This document shows positions 1 to 7,859 of a stretch of DNA of 64,000 nt, piece after piece. The DNA is from an uncultured Lachnospiraceae bacterium (lineage in GTDB: Bacteria; Bacillota; Clostridia; Lachnospirales; Lachnospiraceae). Location of the stretch: NCBI GenBank assembly GCA_910586015.1, contig CAJUGJ010000016.1:21846-85845 (forward strand). Direction: 5' to 3'. How positions within the stretch are numbered: the first letter of the stretch is position 1; each line of letters begins with the position of its first letter. The notes under the pieces are model-generated. The model was not told the DNA's origin. It saw nothing but the letters and a program-made list of their open reading frames with translations, and searched no databases. Both the position numbers and the translations under genes were made by a program.

Positions 1-16
1 AATTAAGGATGCACCA

Positions 17-1108
17 ATGATACGTGTTTTAGGAAGAACAACGCAAGAAAGAGAGCCTTTAACATTATTTTGGACAGGCAGTGGATTAGAATTTGGAATT
101 CGTGCAGAGGAACTTTGGGTAGAATTTTTATCAGATTATAGTCTTTACGAGTCTTGGATTAGTATTCAAATCAATGGTTCCTTTATCAGTCGTCAAATGC
201 TTTCAAAGGGAATCAATAAAATCTGTATTTTTCGTGGGATGAATCCTGAAAAAATAAAACAAGTTAGAATCATAAAAGAAACACAGGCAATGTCAGGAGA
301 TGAGGAATGTTTATTACAATTTATTGGATTTTATACTGATGGAGAACTTTTGCCTGCTTTAGAACGGACAATGAAAATCGAATGGATTGGCGATAGTATT
401 ACTTCTGGAGAAGGAGTAATTGGATCTATAGAGGAAGAAGATTGGATTCCGATGATTTTTTCTGCTTTTCGAAATTATGCTATTATAGCATCCGATGCTT
501 TAGATGCAGAATACCGAATTATTTCTCAAAGTGGATGGGGAGTATTATCGGGATGGGATAATAACCCTTACTGTGCTCTTCCAGATTATTATGAACAGGT
601 TTGTGGACTGTTATCAGGAGAGAGAAATGAAGTATTAGGAGCAAAAAGAAAATATGATTTTAGTTTATGGCAGCCAGATTTTGTAATAGTAAATTTAGGA
701 ACAAATGATAGTGTAGCATTTCATCAACCTGAGTGGAAAGAAGAAGAGACAGGAAAGACATGGAAACAAAGGATAAATTTAAAAGGTCAATTTGAACCAG
801 AGGATATAAAACGATTTGTCCAAAAAGTGATAGAATTTTTAATAACACTTAGAAAATGTAATGCAAAAGCAGAAATTATCTGGGCATATGGAATGATTGA
901 TAGTACTATGCTTCATCCCATTTATGAAGCAGTTGAAAAGTATCGAACCAATACAGGAGATTTAAAAGTACATTTATTAATTCTTCCAGAAATGTCAAAA
1001 GAGGGTATTGGAGCAAGAAATCATCCGGGAGAACTTTCTCATAAAAAGACTGCAAAAATTATTACAGAATATATTCAATCGCTAATAGAACGAAAAAAAA
1101 TTACTTAA
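17..1108 (+). CDS. SGNH/GDSL esterase, carbohydrate esterase family 2-like
   Basis: Predicted 363-residue deacetylase of acetylated sugars or oligosaccharides. The N-terminal ~115 residues look like the beta-sandwich that precedes the hydrolase fold in CE2 enzymes. The catalytic part starts at IEWIGDSITSGEG, with nucleophile Ser127, continues with the oxyanion block VIVNLGTND (Asn230) and ends with NHPG (His336). CE2 enzymes commonly use a Ser-His dyad, consistent with no clear Asp before the His. No signal peptide is seen, so it probably acts in the cytosol on imported oligosaccharides. The start ATG has an AAGGA element upstream. The next gene follows after 14 bp with its own strong ribosome site. 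The substrate is not deducible from sequence. Confidence 0.8.
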   Translation: MIRVLGRTTQEREPLTLFWTGSGLEFGIRAEELWVEFLSDYSLYESWISIQINGSFISRQMLSKGINKICIFRGMNPEKIKQVRIIKETQAMSGDEECLLQFIGFYTDGELLPALERTMKIEWIGDSITSGEGVIGSIEEEDWIPMIFSAFRNYAIIASDALDAEYRIISQSGWGVLSGWDNNPYCALPDYYEQVCGLLSGERNEVLGAKRKYDFSLWQPDFVIVNLGTNDSVAFHQPEWKEEETGKTWKQRINLKGQFEPEDIKRFVQKVIEFLITLRKCNAKAEIIWAYGMIDSTMLHPIYEAVEKYRTNTGDLKVHLLILPEMSKEGIGARNHPGELSHKKTAKIITEYIQSLIERKKIT

Positions 1109-1122
1109 AGGAGGAAAGAGGT

Positions 1123-1689
1123 ATGAAATGGTTAAAAAAAATTCAATATAACTCTCCTGTTGTACTTTCATTTGCAATAATTTCTTTTTTGGCATTATTA
1201 TTGGGAAATCTGACAAATGGTTGGACTACTACAAATTTCTTTTGTGTATATCGTTCTTCGTTGCTTCATCCACTTACATATGTACGACTTTTTGGTCATA
1301 TTTTAGGTCATGCTAATTTAGAACATTTTACAAATAATATGTTACTTATTTTACTATTAGGGCCTATGTTAGAAGAAAAGTATGGAAGTAAAATATTACT
1401 TATTATGATTAGTTTAACTGCATTTCTAACAGGAGTGCTACATTGCTTATTCTTTTCTAATGGATTACTTGGAGCAAGTGGCATTGTTTTTATGATGATT
1501 ATTTTATCCTCTATGGTAAGTTTAGGACAAGGAAGAATTCCATTAACATTAATTCTTGCAGTTGCTATTTATTTAGGACAGGAGGTAACAGGTTTAGTAC
1601 AAAAAGACAATATATCTCAAATGACTCACATTTTAGGAGGAATTTGTGGAGGAATTTATGGTTTTATCTTATCAAAAAGGAGCAAATAA
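1123..1689 (+). CDS. rhomboid family intramembrane serine protease
   Basis: A 188-residue polytopic membrane protein with the rhomboid hallmarks. HANLEHFTNN gives the HxxxHxxxN pattern (His63, His67, Asn71), GASG holds the nucleophile Ser119, and MTHILGG holds the catalytic His169 in a later helix. Rhomboids cleave other transmembrane proteins inside the bilayer. Length and a six-helix layout fit the minimal bacterial form without extra domains. It has a very good ribosome site (AAAGGAGG). It is followed immediately by the ABC ATPase at 1691, so the two are probably cotranscribed. The substrate is unknown. Confidence 0.88.
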   Translation: MKWLKKIQYNSPVVLSFAIISFLALLLGNLTNGWTTTNFFCVYRSSLLHPLTYVRLFGHILGHANLEHFTNNMLLILLLGPMLEEKYGSKILLIMISLTAFLTGVLHCLFFSNGLLGASGIVFMMIILSSMVSLGQGRIPLTLILAVAIYLGQEVTGLVQKDNISQMTHILGGICGGIYGFILSKRSK

Positions 1690-1690
1690 G

Positions 1691-2377
1691 ATGCTAGAAT
1701 GTAAAAACTTAATGAAGCGATATATGAATAAGACAGCAGTAGAAGATATTAGTCTAAAAATTGAATCGGGAAAAATTTATGCTTTATTAGGGCCAAATGG
1801 AAGTGGAAAAACAACTTGGATGAAGATGGCAGCAGGATTAGTAAAACCAAGTTCAGGTACAATTTTATTTTATGGAGAAAAAATTGGGAAAAATTCTAAG
1901 AAACATATTGCCTATATGTCCACAGAACCATTTTTTTATTCTTTTATGAATATTGCTGATGTTGGAAAATATTATCAAGATTTCTTTGAAGATTTTGATC
2001 CTATAAAATATGATAATTTGTTAAACCGCATGGAATTGTCTAAGAAAGAAAAGGCAAAAGATCTTTCTTCTGGAATGGCAGCAAAACTAAAAATTGCTGT
2101 TACATTAGCTAGAAGAGCACAACTGTTTTTATTAGATGAACCACTTAATGGAATTGATATTATTGCAAGAGATCTTATTATTACAACAATTCTGGAAGTT
2201 GTAACTGAAAAAAATACAGTTATTATGTCAAGTCATTTAGTAGATGAGTTAGAAAAAATAATTCATCAAGCCATTTTTATTAAAGAAGGAAAAGTAGCTC
2301 TAAGCGGAGAGGTAGAACAGATACGAAAGGAACATGGTAAGTCAATAGTAGATCTCTATAAACAAATCTATGCTTAG
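1691..2377 (+). CDS. ABC transporter ATP-binding protein
   Basis: A 228-residue nucleotide-binding subunit. Walker A is GPNGSGKTT (residues 34-42), the signature is LSSGMAAKLKIA, Walker B is LFLLDEP and the switch His lies in MSSHLVDEL. The ATG at 1691 is chosen because AGGAG sits just upstream; the frame is open further 5' but that part lies inside the rhomboid gene. Its partner is the ABC-2 type membrane protein 30 bp downstream. This pair resembles the small YtrB-like and antibiotic or lipid exporters common in Firmicutes, but the cargo cannot be inferred. Confidence 0.92.
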   Translation: MLECKNLMKRYMNKTAVEDISLKIESGKIYALLGPNGSGKTTWMKMAAGLVKPSSGTILFYGEKIGKNSKKHIAYMSTEPFFYSFMNIADVGKYYQDFFEDFDPIKYDNLLNRMELSKKEKAKDLSSGMAAKLKIAVTLARRAQLFLLDEPLNGIDIIARDLIITTILEVVTEKNTVIMSSHLVDELEKIIHQAIFIKEGKVALSGEVEQIRKEHGKSIVDLYKQIYA

Positions 2378-2407
2378 ACAGTATGATAAATACAATAAGG
2401 GGGACTT

Positions 2408-3160
2408 ATGCTAAAATTAATAAAATATGAGCTTAAAAAACAGATGTTTTCTAAATTAATTATTTTAATTGGAATTGCTATTTTAGAAATTTATTTTTTA
2501 TTTGGTGTATTAAAGGAAGATGAAAAAGTAATTGCAAAAGCGGTCAGTATTTTTATTTTTGCCACAATCATCGCTATTTTTTATGTCGGAGTGGAGAGTA
2601 TTTCTGTTTTTAATAGAGATTTAAAAACAAAACAAAGTTATATGCTCTATATGATTCCCTATTCTACCTATTCCATTATTGGAGCAAAAATAATAGCCGC
2701 ATTTTTACAGATTGTTTTTACAGGACTTTTGTTTTTAGGTGCAATTATAGTAAACTTCATAGTGATATTTGCAAAATTTAAAGATACAAAAGAAATTTTT
2801 CGTATGTTAAAATTGTTATTTCAACAACTTTTAGAAGTAACATTAGATCTTCCATATCTTTTTTCTCTGTTTTTCTTTATTTTCTTTTTATGGATGATGA
2901 TTGTATTATGTGGAATGTTTGCTATTTCATTAAGCACTACTTTTCTTGCGAATAATCGATTTCGTACACCAGTCAGCATTGTGGTTTTTCTCGTTTTCCT
3001 TCGTTTGATTAATTTTCTGTCAAACGTGCTACTTCTATCAGGGGCATCTCAATGGAAAGATTGGGTTCAGCTTTTAGTTACAGGAATATATCTTGGAGTG
3101 GCATCTATATTGTTATATATTGGAACATCTTGGATGCTAGACAAAAAAGTCAGTGTGTAA
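2408..3160 (+). CDS. ABC-2 type transporter permease subunit
   Basis: A 250-residue protein with about six hydrophobic segments (roughly residues 18-35, 45-65, 95-125, 155-180, 190-210 and 220-245). This is the usual size of an ABC-2 membrane subunit. It opens with LKLIKYELKKQMFSK, the cytoplasmic amphipathic start typical of this family. GGGGGAC precedes the ATG. It follows the ATPase gene directly, so the two likely form one exporter. The operon ends in the hairpin at 3166-3217. Confidence 0.8.
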   Translation: MLKLIKYELKKQMFSKLIILIGIAILEIYFLFGVLKEDEKVIAKAVSIFIFATIIAIFYVGVESISVFNRDLKTKQSYMLYMIPYSTYSIIGAKIIAAFLQIVFTGLLFLGAIIVNFIVIFAKFKDTKEIFRMLKLLFQQLLEVTLDLPYLFSLFFFIFFLWMMIVLCGMFAISLSTTFLANNRFRTPVSIVVFLVFLRLINFLSNVLLLSGASQWKDWVQLLVTGIYLGVASILLYIGTSWMLDKKVSV

Positions 3161-3165
3161 ATAAT

Positions 3166-3217
3166 CAGATAAGGCATGAAATTCTATATCAATGATAGGG
3201 ATTTCATGCCTTATCTG
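3166..3217. terminator. bidirectional intrinsic terminator
   Basis: A perfect 17-bp inverted repeat (3166-3182 with 3201-3217) around an 18-nt loop, lying between the convergent ABC permease gene and aroC. There is no long T-run, so efficiency is uncertain, but position and symmetry fit a shared terminator. Confidence 0.65.
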
Positions 3218-3242
3218 GTATTATTGATTGTATTGGTTATAA

Positions 3243-4355
3243 TTATATAGAACGTATTTTTTTAAAAAAAGCCTGAATGTGATCTAATCTTGCAGTCATA
3301 GAGGAAAGTAACAAATCAAGAATAGTGATTGCAGCCATACTTTCTACGACTACAACAGCACGCGGAACAATTACAGGATCATGTCTGCCATGAACTTGTA
3401 TTGTAGTTGGTTGTCCTGTTGTAGTCACCGTTTTTTGTTCTTTTGCAATAGAAGGGGTTGGCTTTATAACAGCTCGAAAGATAATTTCAGAGCCATCACT
3501 AATCCCTCCTAAAATTCCCCCTGCATGATTAGAATATTTTTGAATTTTACCATTTGAATACATAAAACTATCATTCATTTCAGAGCCTAGATGTTCAGAG
3601 AATGCGAAGCCTTCTCCAAATTCAATTCCCTTTACTGCACCAATTGACATAATTGCTTTTGCAAGAGAGGCATCTAGTTTTTGAAATACAGGATCTCCAA
3701 TTCCAGAAGGAAGTCCATGAATGATACATTCAATAATACCACCTACAGAATTTTGTTCTTGTAGAACGGAAGATAAATATTCTTCTGCCTGTGCAGAGGC
3801 AGTAAGATCAGGCATAAACAGAGGACTAGAGAGTATGTTTTCTTTTTTACATCTGGAATAATCTACAGCAATAGAACCAATTTTTTTAGTATAAGCACAC
3901 ACTTCTACTCCTAATGTTTTTAATATTTCACAAGCAACTGCACCAGCCGCAACTCTTGCAGCTGTTTCTCTTCCAGAAGATCTTCCACCTCCTCTATAGT
4001 CACGAAATCCATATTTTTGATCATAAGTAAAATCAGCATGTCCCGGTCGATAATAGTTCGAAAGTTCAGAATAGTCCTGAGAACGTTGAGATTCATTTTG
4101 AATCATCAAAGAAATAGGAGTTCCTGTTGTTTTTCCTTCAAAAATACCTGAGAGAATCTGAATTGTATCAGACTCTTTCCGTGGAGTAGAATACTTTGTC
4201 TGTCCGGGTTTTCTACGATCAAGATAAGCTTGGATTATGGAAGTATCTAAAGATAATCCGGCTGGACAACCATCTATAACTACTCCAATTCCTGTTCCAT
4301 GTGATTCCCCCCAAGTGGAAATTGAAAAGATTGTTCCTAAAGTAGAACCTGCCAT
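3243..4355 (-). CDS. aroC: chorismate synthase
   Basis: The last shikimate-pathway enzyme, converting 5-enolpyruvylshikimate 3-phosphate to chorismate with reduced FMN. The 370-residue length is normal. Family signatures are clear: STWGESHGTGIGVVIDG near the N-terminus, the YRPGHADFTYDQKYGFRDYR region, GGGRSSGRETAARVAAGA in the middle and a GRHDP motif toward the C-terminus. It starts with ATG after a GAGGT element. No other shikimate gene is nearby, so it stands alone here between convergent (left) and same-strand (right) neighbours. Confidence 0.97.
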   Translation of the reverse strand: MAGSTLGTIFSISTWGESHGTGIGVVIDGCPAGLSLDTSIIQAYLDRRKPGQTKYSTPRKESDTIQILSGIFEGKTTGTPISLMIQNESQRSQDYSELSNYYRPGHADFTYDQKYGFRDYRGGGRSSGRETAARVAAGAVACEILKTLGVEVCAYTKKIGSIAVDYSRCKKENILSSPLFMPDLTASAQAEEYLSSVLQEQNSVGGIIECIIHGLPSGIGDPVFQKLDASLAKAIMSIGAVKGIEFGEGFAFSEHLGSEMNDSFMYSNGKIQKYSNHAGGILGGISDGSEIIFRAVIKPTPSIAKEQKTVTTTGQPTTIQVHGRHDPVIVPRAVVVVESMAAITILDLLLSSMTARLDHIQAFFKKIRSI

Positions 4356-4442
4356 ATGAGATACCTCTTTCTTCTTTAATTTATACGATTTAGTATATCG
4401 AAAAGTTGAAGAGGTTGCAAGAACTTCTATATAAATTTAAAA

Positions 4443-4472
4443 GTAGGTGTTCGAATAACTTCGAACACCTAC
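4443..4472 (-). terminator. intrinsic terminator after the Cys/Gly-rich gene
   Basis: A perfect 13-bp stem (4443-4455 with 4460-4472) with a 4-nt loop, just past the stop codon of the minus-strand gene at 4493. On that strand it is followed by a short T-rich stretch. Confidence 0.75.
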
Positions 4473-4492
4473 CAATATAAAGCAGAAAAAAA

Positions 4493-4807
4493 TTAGCAGC
4501 AGCCAGTTCCACATCCACAGTTACATCCGCAGTTTCCACCACCAATGCTGATTCCGCCATTACCACAGAAGCAAAGGATGAGTAAAATCCAGATGATACA
4601 ACTGCAATCTCCACCACCTAAGATAGAACCACCACCGCAGCCGCCACATCCACAGTTGCAGCCGCCACAGCTTCCGCCGCCGATTCCAGTATTTCCATTA
4701 CCGCAGAATAGGAGAATGATCAAAATGATCCAAATTGAATTATTACTTTCGCATCCACATCCACAGTTGCATCCACCGCCACAATTTGTTGCTGATAAAT
4801 CACTCAT
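4493..4807 (-). CDS. Cys/Gly-rich small protein, 'chorion class high-cysteine' type
   Basis: A 104-residue protein built from two copies of one layout: a Cys/Gly-rich stretch (CGGGCNCGCGC and relatives) followed by a hydrophobic segment ending in CGNG (SIWIILIILLFCGNG and SCIIWILLILCFCGNGG), then a third Cys/Gly tail. GGAGG lies just before the ATG. The composition is extreme and matches small proteins of spore-forming Clostridia annotated 'chorion class high-cysteine protein', whose function is unknown. A spore-surface or membrane-associated role is my inference. A CATAATATA element about 36 nt upstream on this strand resembles a late sporulation -10 box but is not decisive. The opposite strand shows an open, proline-rich frame that is a shadow. 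Confidence 0.75.
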   Translation of the reverse strand: MSDLSATNCGGGCNCGCGCESNNSIWIILIILLFCGNGNTGIGGGSCGGCNCGCGGCGGGSILGGGDCSCIIWILLILCFCGNGGISIGGGNCGCNCGCGTGCC

Positions 4808-4919
4808 GATAAATCCTCCAAAAGAAATTTATTTTTACAATGTATATTATGTACTATGGCTTGCCTTATTTCCTCAAACTATGAAAAATTTCACGGATTT
4901 TCTTCTTACATATTAATAG

Positions 4920-4963
4920 GACAATAAAAAAGAGTTGTTACAATCTATTTTGCAACAACTCTT
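4920..4963 (-). terminator. intrinsic terminator after the subtilase gene
   Basis: A 14-bp stem with one mismatch (4930-4943 with 4950-4963), followed on the minus strand by TTTTTATT. It lies 17 bp past the stop of the protease gene at 4980. Confidence 0.8.
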
Positions 4964-4979
4964 ATAATGGAACAACTTT

Positions 4980-5897
4980 TTAAATAGAAAGTAATTTTTT
5001 AATATTTAATAATCCAGCTCCTTGTTCTTCTTCTGGACGCCCTAAATCGTCACAGCTATCCCAAAGTTTTTCCTTGATTTCTTTTGGTGTTAATTTAGGA
5101 TAAACCGAAAGTAGTAGTGCAATAGCTCCTGAAACCATAGGAGTTGCCATAGAAGTTCCACTTTTCACGACATAGAGATGTTTATTGCCATACCATCCTC
5201 CAGCTAGACCACAGCTTACAATATTACCCGCAGGAGCAACTAAATCTGGTTTACGGATACAATGTAAAATAGGACCTCGACCAGAATAGTTTTGAATTAT
5301 TTTTCCATTGATGGATACAGGAATCGTATCATCTGCAGCACCTACTGTAATCACGGTACAACTGCTACCGGGAGCACAGATACTTCCATGATCTGGGCCT
5401 CCATTTCCAGCTGCTGTAACAACAACGATTCCATCATTCCAAACCTGCTCCACTTCTTCCATTAACTGTTCGATATCTTCTTTTGCAGTATCTTTTCCAG
5501 TTCCAAAAGAAAGATTTACAATTTGAATACCAAGATGTTCTCGTTCCTTTCGAATCCAGCGAAGTGCATGAAGAACTTCTAAAATGTCACCTTCTCCACG
5601 ATAATTTAATACTTTTCCAATAACCATATGACATTCAGGAGCAATTCCATAATAATATCCTCCTGAAGCAAGACCAGTACCTCCTAAAATTCCGCAGATA
5701 TGACTACCGTGTCCACAGTCGTCATAATATTGCTTTCTATTATATAAAAAGTCCCGAAATTTTATAATTCGGTCTTTTCCTTTCCAATCAGGATGTTTAC
5801 ATGCACCACTATCGAGGATAGCAACACAGACACCTTTTCCAAAAATGCCTTGTTGGTAGGCATATTCTGTATGGAGAATCTCATGAACCCGATTCAA
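4980..5897 (-). CDS. S8 family subtilisin-like serine protease, cytosolic type
   Basis: A 305-residue peptidase carrying the complete subtilase triad: Asp29 in VAILDSG, His63 in CGHGSH and Ser249 in SGTSMATP. The oxyanion Asn lies in TAAGNGGPDHGS. There is no signal peptide and no propeptide of the secreted-subtilisin kind, so it resembles intracellular or self-contained S8 enzymes of Firmicutes. The start is TTG at 5897, supported by AGGAGGG seven bases upstream; no ATG fits. It is divergent from the TnpB-like gene across a 449-bp intergenic region that holds paired inverted elements. Confidence 0.93.
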   Translation of the reverse strand: MNRVHEILHTEYAYQQGIFGKGVCVAILDSGACKHPDWKGKDRIIKFRDFLYNRKQYYDDCGHGSHICGILGGTGLASGGYYYGIAPECHMVIGKVLNYRGEGDILEVLHALRWIRKEREHLGIQIVNLSFGTGKDTAKEDIEQLMEEVEQVWNDGIVVVTAAGNGGPDHGSICAPGSSCTVITVGAADDTIPVSINGKIIQNYSGRGPILHCIRKPDLVAPAGNIVSCGLAGGWYGNKHLYVVKSGTSMATPMVSGAIALLLSVYPKLTPKEIKEKLWDSCDDLGRPEEEQGAGLLNIKKLLSI

Positions 5898-6078
5898 GAT
5901 TTTCCCTCCTAAATCCTTTTATTTACCATATTCTAAGAGAAGAAGATACGTTCCCATGTTTGATAGATAAGTTTTAAAGGACAAGGAGAATACATTTATT
6001 GTATTTCATTTAAAATATCATTTTTTTACTGTTACACAGTTTGCTCTTTTAATAAGTGGAAAAAACAAAAAAAATTCG

Positions 6079-6099
6079 CGTAAATGAATATTACACGAA
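6079..6099 (+). repeat. inverted element, left copy
   Basis: Seventeen bases (6083-6099) are the exact reverse complement of 6274-6290, and flanking bases extend the similarity to about 20 bp. Each copy is also a rough dyad bounded by CGT(G) and (C)ACG. It could be an operator pair for a regulator of the divergent promoters, or the remnant ends of a small mobile element. Confidence 0.75.
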
Positions 6100-6273
6100 C
6101 TTTTCTTGCTTACTATAACATAACGATTAAAAAATATCAAGTAAAAAGATGCTAAATATCAAAATTTTATGAGTTCATTATTAAAATTTCTATCTTATTT
6201 TCCATATTTATACTTTTTAATACGAATCTAAATTCCTAAAATATTATATAATTTCAAAGATATGTATTATTTT

Positions 6274-6296
6274 TTCGTGTAATATTCATTTTCACG
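6274..6296 (-). repeat. inverted element, right copy
   Basis: Mate of the element at 6079-6099, in opposite orientation and about 175 bp away. It lies about 50-70 bp upstream of the TnpB-like start codon, where an operator would be expected. This copy has outer arms CGTG and CACG. Confidence 0.75.
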
Positions 6297-6346
6297 TCTG
6301 TTTTATAAATTTTATTAGAACTTTTAAATAGAAGGGAAGACATGAA

Positions 6347-7588
6347 ATGAAACAGGGATGGATAACTATAACTTATCAGTTTTTACTGTTTCAAAAATCG
6401 AATGTTTGCATTGATACAACAAGAGAATTATATAATCAAGTTTTGAAGTTTTATTATATTTTATTATCTGAACATAATGAATTATTAAAATTATCAGATC
6501 ATTTATTATTACGGGAACTAGAAATTCTTACAATTGGAACAAAAGAACAAAAAAGTGCAAAAATCAATCCTAAAATTCCATTAGAAGGTTTCCCAAAACT
6601 TCCAATATATTTTCGAAGAGCTGCTATCAGTGCGGCAATTGGAATGATGCGAAGTTATAAGAAACGGATAGAATCTTGGGAGTATTCAAAGGAAACTCAA
6701 GAAAAGAAGTGTCCTTCTTCACCGACTAGATTTTTAGCAGCACCAGTATTTTATAAAGGCATGTATCGAAATTTTAATCAAAAAGAAATTGAGTTAAAAG
6801 TCTTTACAGGAAAAAGGTGGGAATGGATATATAGTAAATTAAAAGGAAGAAAGTTACCAGACAATGGTAAGGCATGTTCGCCAATTCTAAAACAAAAAGG
6901 AAAACAGATATTTTTGTATGTTCCAGTTAAACTTCCCGTTTCAGATATCCGTACCATTCGAGAAAGAATGAATATACAGGAAAACTTTTTAGCACTTGCT
7001 GTTCCAAATGGAGATTGTATGGCAGTAGGAGTTGTATTTGAAATGACAAATGTTATAGCTACTCGCTTTTTTTATGGAGGTAAAGAAATGAAAGCATACT
7101 GTGAGCGGGTGCTGTATAGATTGAGAAAAAGCTGGAAAAGCAGAGGAGAAACACAAAATTTACAAAAACAGAATGAAAAATTTATAAATTCTCGTTGGTA
7201 TAAAAAAATTGCGGCGATTCATGAAAATTATACCCATCAAATTAGTCATCAAATTATAGAATATTGTAAACAACAACAAATTTCTATGATTGTTGTACCT
7301 AAATATCAAGAAATGACAGATATTTTAAATCGAAGGTATTATGGATGGCTAGGAAGAAGCTTGATTTCAAAATTAAAATATAAAGCATTTCGTCAAGGAA
7401 TTATAGTGAGTAGTATACGACCTTATCATATGACTAATCAATGTAGTAATTGTGGGGCTAAGATTAAGAGAAATAAAGACCATCCATTACTTTTTGAGTG
7501 TCCAAATGGTCACAATGGCAATTTTGCTAGAAATACAGCAATAAACCTTGGTTTTCGTTTTTTAAAATATAATTTAGATGATTTATGA
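6347..7588 (+). CDS. TnpB/IS605 OrfB-like protein with a dead RuvC nuclease (TldR-like)
   Basis: A 413-residue relative of TnpB, the RNA-guided nuclease of IS200/IS605 elements. The family layout is recognisable: an N-terminal helical part with RELYNQVLKFYY, the PIYFRRAAISAAIGMMRSY segment, then a RuvC fold interrupted by a zinc finger. The TSQ-CSxCG-type motif is present as TNQCSNCG (Cys366, Cys369), paired with Cys385 and His389. At all three expected RuvC acids the residue differs: the GIDLG-type Asp is Ala216 (in FLALAV), the vvEdL Glu is Pro318 (in IVVPKY) and the DRDxNAA Asp is Ala394 (in NFARNTAINL). The frame is otherwise intact and full-length, which argues against recent decay. There is no tnpA nearby. 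Known dead TnpBs (TldR) act as RNA-guided repressors; that role here is inference. The start has GAAGGGA upstream. Confidence 0.8.
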   Translation: MKQGWITITYQFLLFQKSNVCIDTTRELYNQVLKFYYILLSEHNELLKLSDHLLLRELEILTIGTKEQKSAKINPKIPLEGFPKLPIYFRRAAISAAIGMMRSYKKRIESWEYSKETQEKKCPSSPTRFLAAPVFYKGMYRNFNQKEIELKVFTGKRWEWIYSKLKGRKLPDNGKACSPILKQKGKQIFLYVPVKLPVSDIRTIRERMNIQENFLALAVPNGDCMAVGVVFEMTNVIATRFFYGGKEMKAYCERVLYRLRKSWKSRGETQNLQKQNEKFINSRWYKKIAAIHENYTHQISHQIIEYCKQQQISMIVVPKYQEMTDILNRRYYGWLGRSLISKLKYKAFRQGIIVSSIRPYHMTNQCSNCGAKIKRNKDHPLLFECPNGHNGNFARNTAINLGFRFLKYNLDDL

Positions 7589-7669
7589 TTAATAACGTAT
7601 GTACGAAATATTTCTGATGAATTAGAATATATTTCGTTTCATATAAAATTCTGCGGAAACGTCAGATAA
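7589..7669 (+). ncRNA. candidate structured RNA downstream of the TnpB-like gene
   Basis: Directly after the stop codon come a 9-bp stem (7603-7611 with 7629-7637) and a small hairpin capped by a GAAA tetraloop (7651-7665, CTGCG/CGTCAG with one bulge), followed by the terminator at 7670. TnpB and TldR guide RNAs are typically encoded at or just past the 3' end of the gene, so this is where a scaffold and guide would be expected. No family match could be made by eye and the guide boundary is unknown. Confidence 0.3.
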
Positions 7670-7694
7670 AAAAGCAAGGAAATTCCTTGCTTTT
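7670..7694. terminator. intrinsic terminator after the TnpB-like locus
   Basis: A perfect palindrome with stem AAAAGCAAGG/CCTTGCTTTT and a 5-nt loop, ending in T4. It works on paper in both directions and separates the TnpB-like locus from the polysaccharide operon. Confidence 0.85.
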
Positions 7695-7859
7695 GAGAGT
7701 TCCATACCGCTCGTCTCTGCTAAATTTGAAAAAAGAATGATTTCAAACTGCACAGGCAAAGTGAAATAGTTTAGTTATTCAAAGTATGGTGAGATATTGA
7801 AAATTACTAATTAAAAATAAAATTTAGTAAAGGAATAAGGATTATTCCTAGAGAGATAA
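7695..7859 (+). promoter_or_regulatory. leader region of the polysaccharide operon
   Basis: About 165 bp without an open frame, between the terminator and the first glycosyltransferase. It must hold the operon promoter. The best candidate seen is TTGAAA (7797-7802) with TAAAAT (7818-7823), but the 15-bp spacer is short, so this is tentative. A GGAATAAGG stretch precedes the start codon at 7860. Confidence 0.35.

Larger units (their letters stand above)
5898..6346. other. 449-bp AT-rich intergenic region between divergent genes
   Basis: No convincing open frame on either strand. It must carry the divergent promoters for the subtilase (-) and the TnpB-like gene (+). A TAGAAT-like element is seen on the minus strand shortly before the subtilase ribosome site. 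The main internal structure is a pair of ~20-bp elements in inverted orientation at 6079 and 6274. Confidence 0.6.

Noticed and set aside
1646..1690. Longer ABC ATPase starting at 1646
   Set aside because: The extra 15 residues lie inside the rhomboid gene; the ATG at 1691 has its own AGGAG.
4545..4916. Plus-strand proline-rich open frame over the Cys/Gly-rich gene
   Set aside because: It is the antisense of a Gly/Cys-rich coding sequence, which yields Pro-rich translation by composition. The minus-strand gene has the ribosome site and terminator.
6079..6296. Calling the paired elements terminal inverted repeats of an insertion sequence
   Set aside because: The enclosed ~175 bp has no coding capacity and no target-site duplication is visible. 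Kept only as inverted elements.
6347..7588. Reading the TnpB-like gene as part of an active IS200/IS605 element
   Set aside because: No tnpA gene is nearby, no typical left/right end hairpins with a cleavage tetranucleotide were recognised, and the nuclease residues are replaced.
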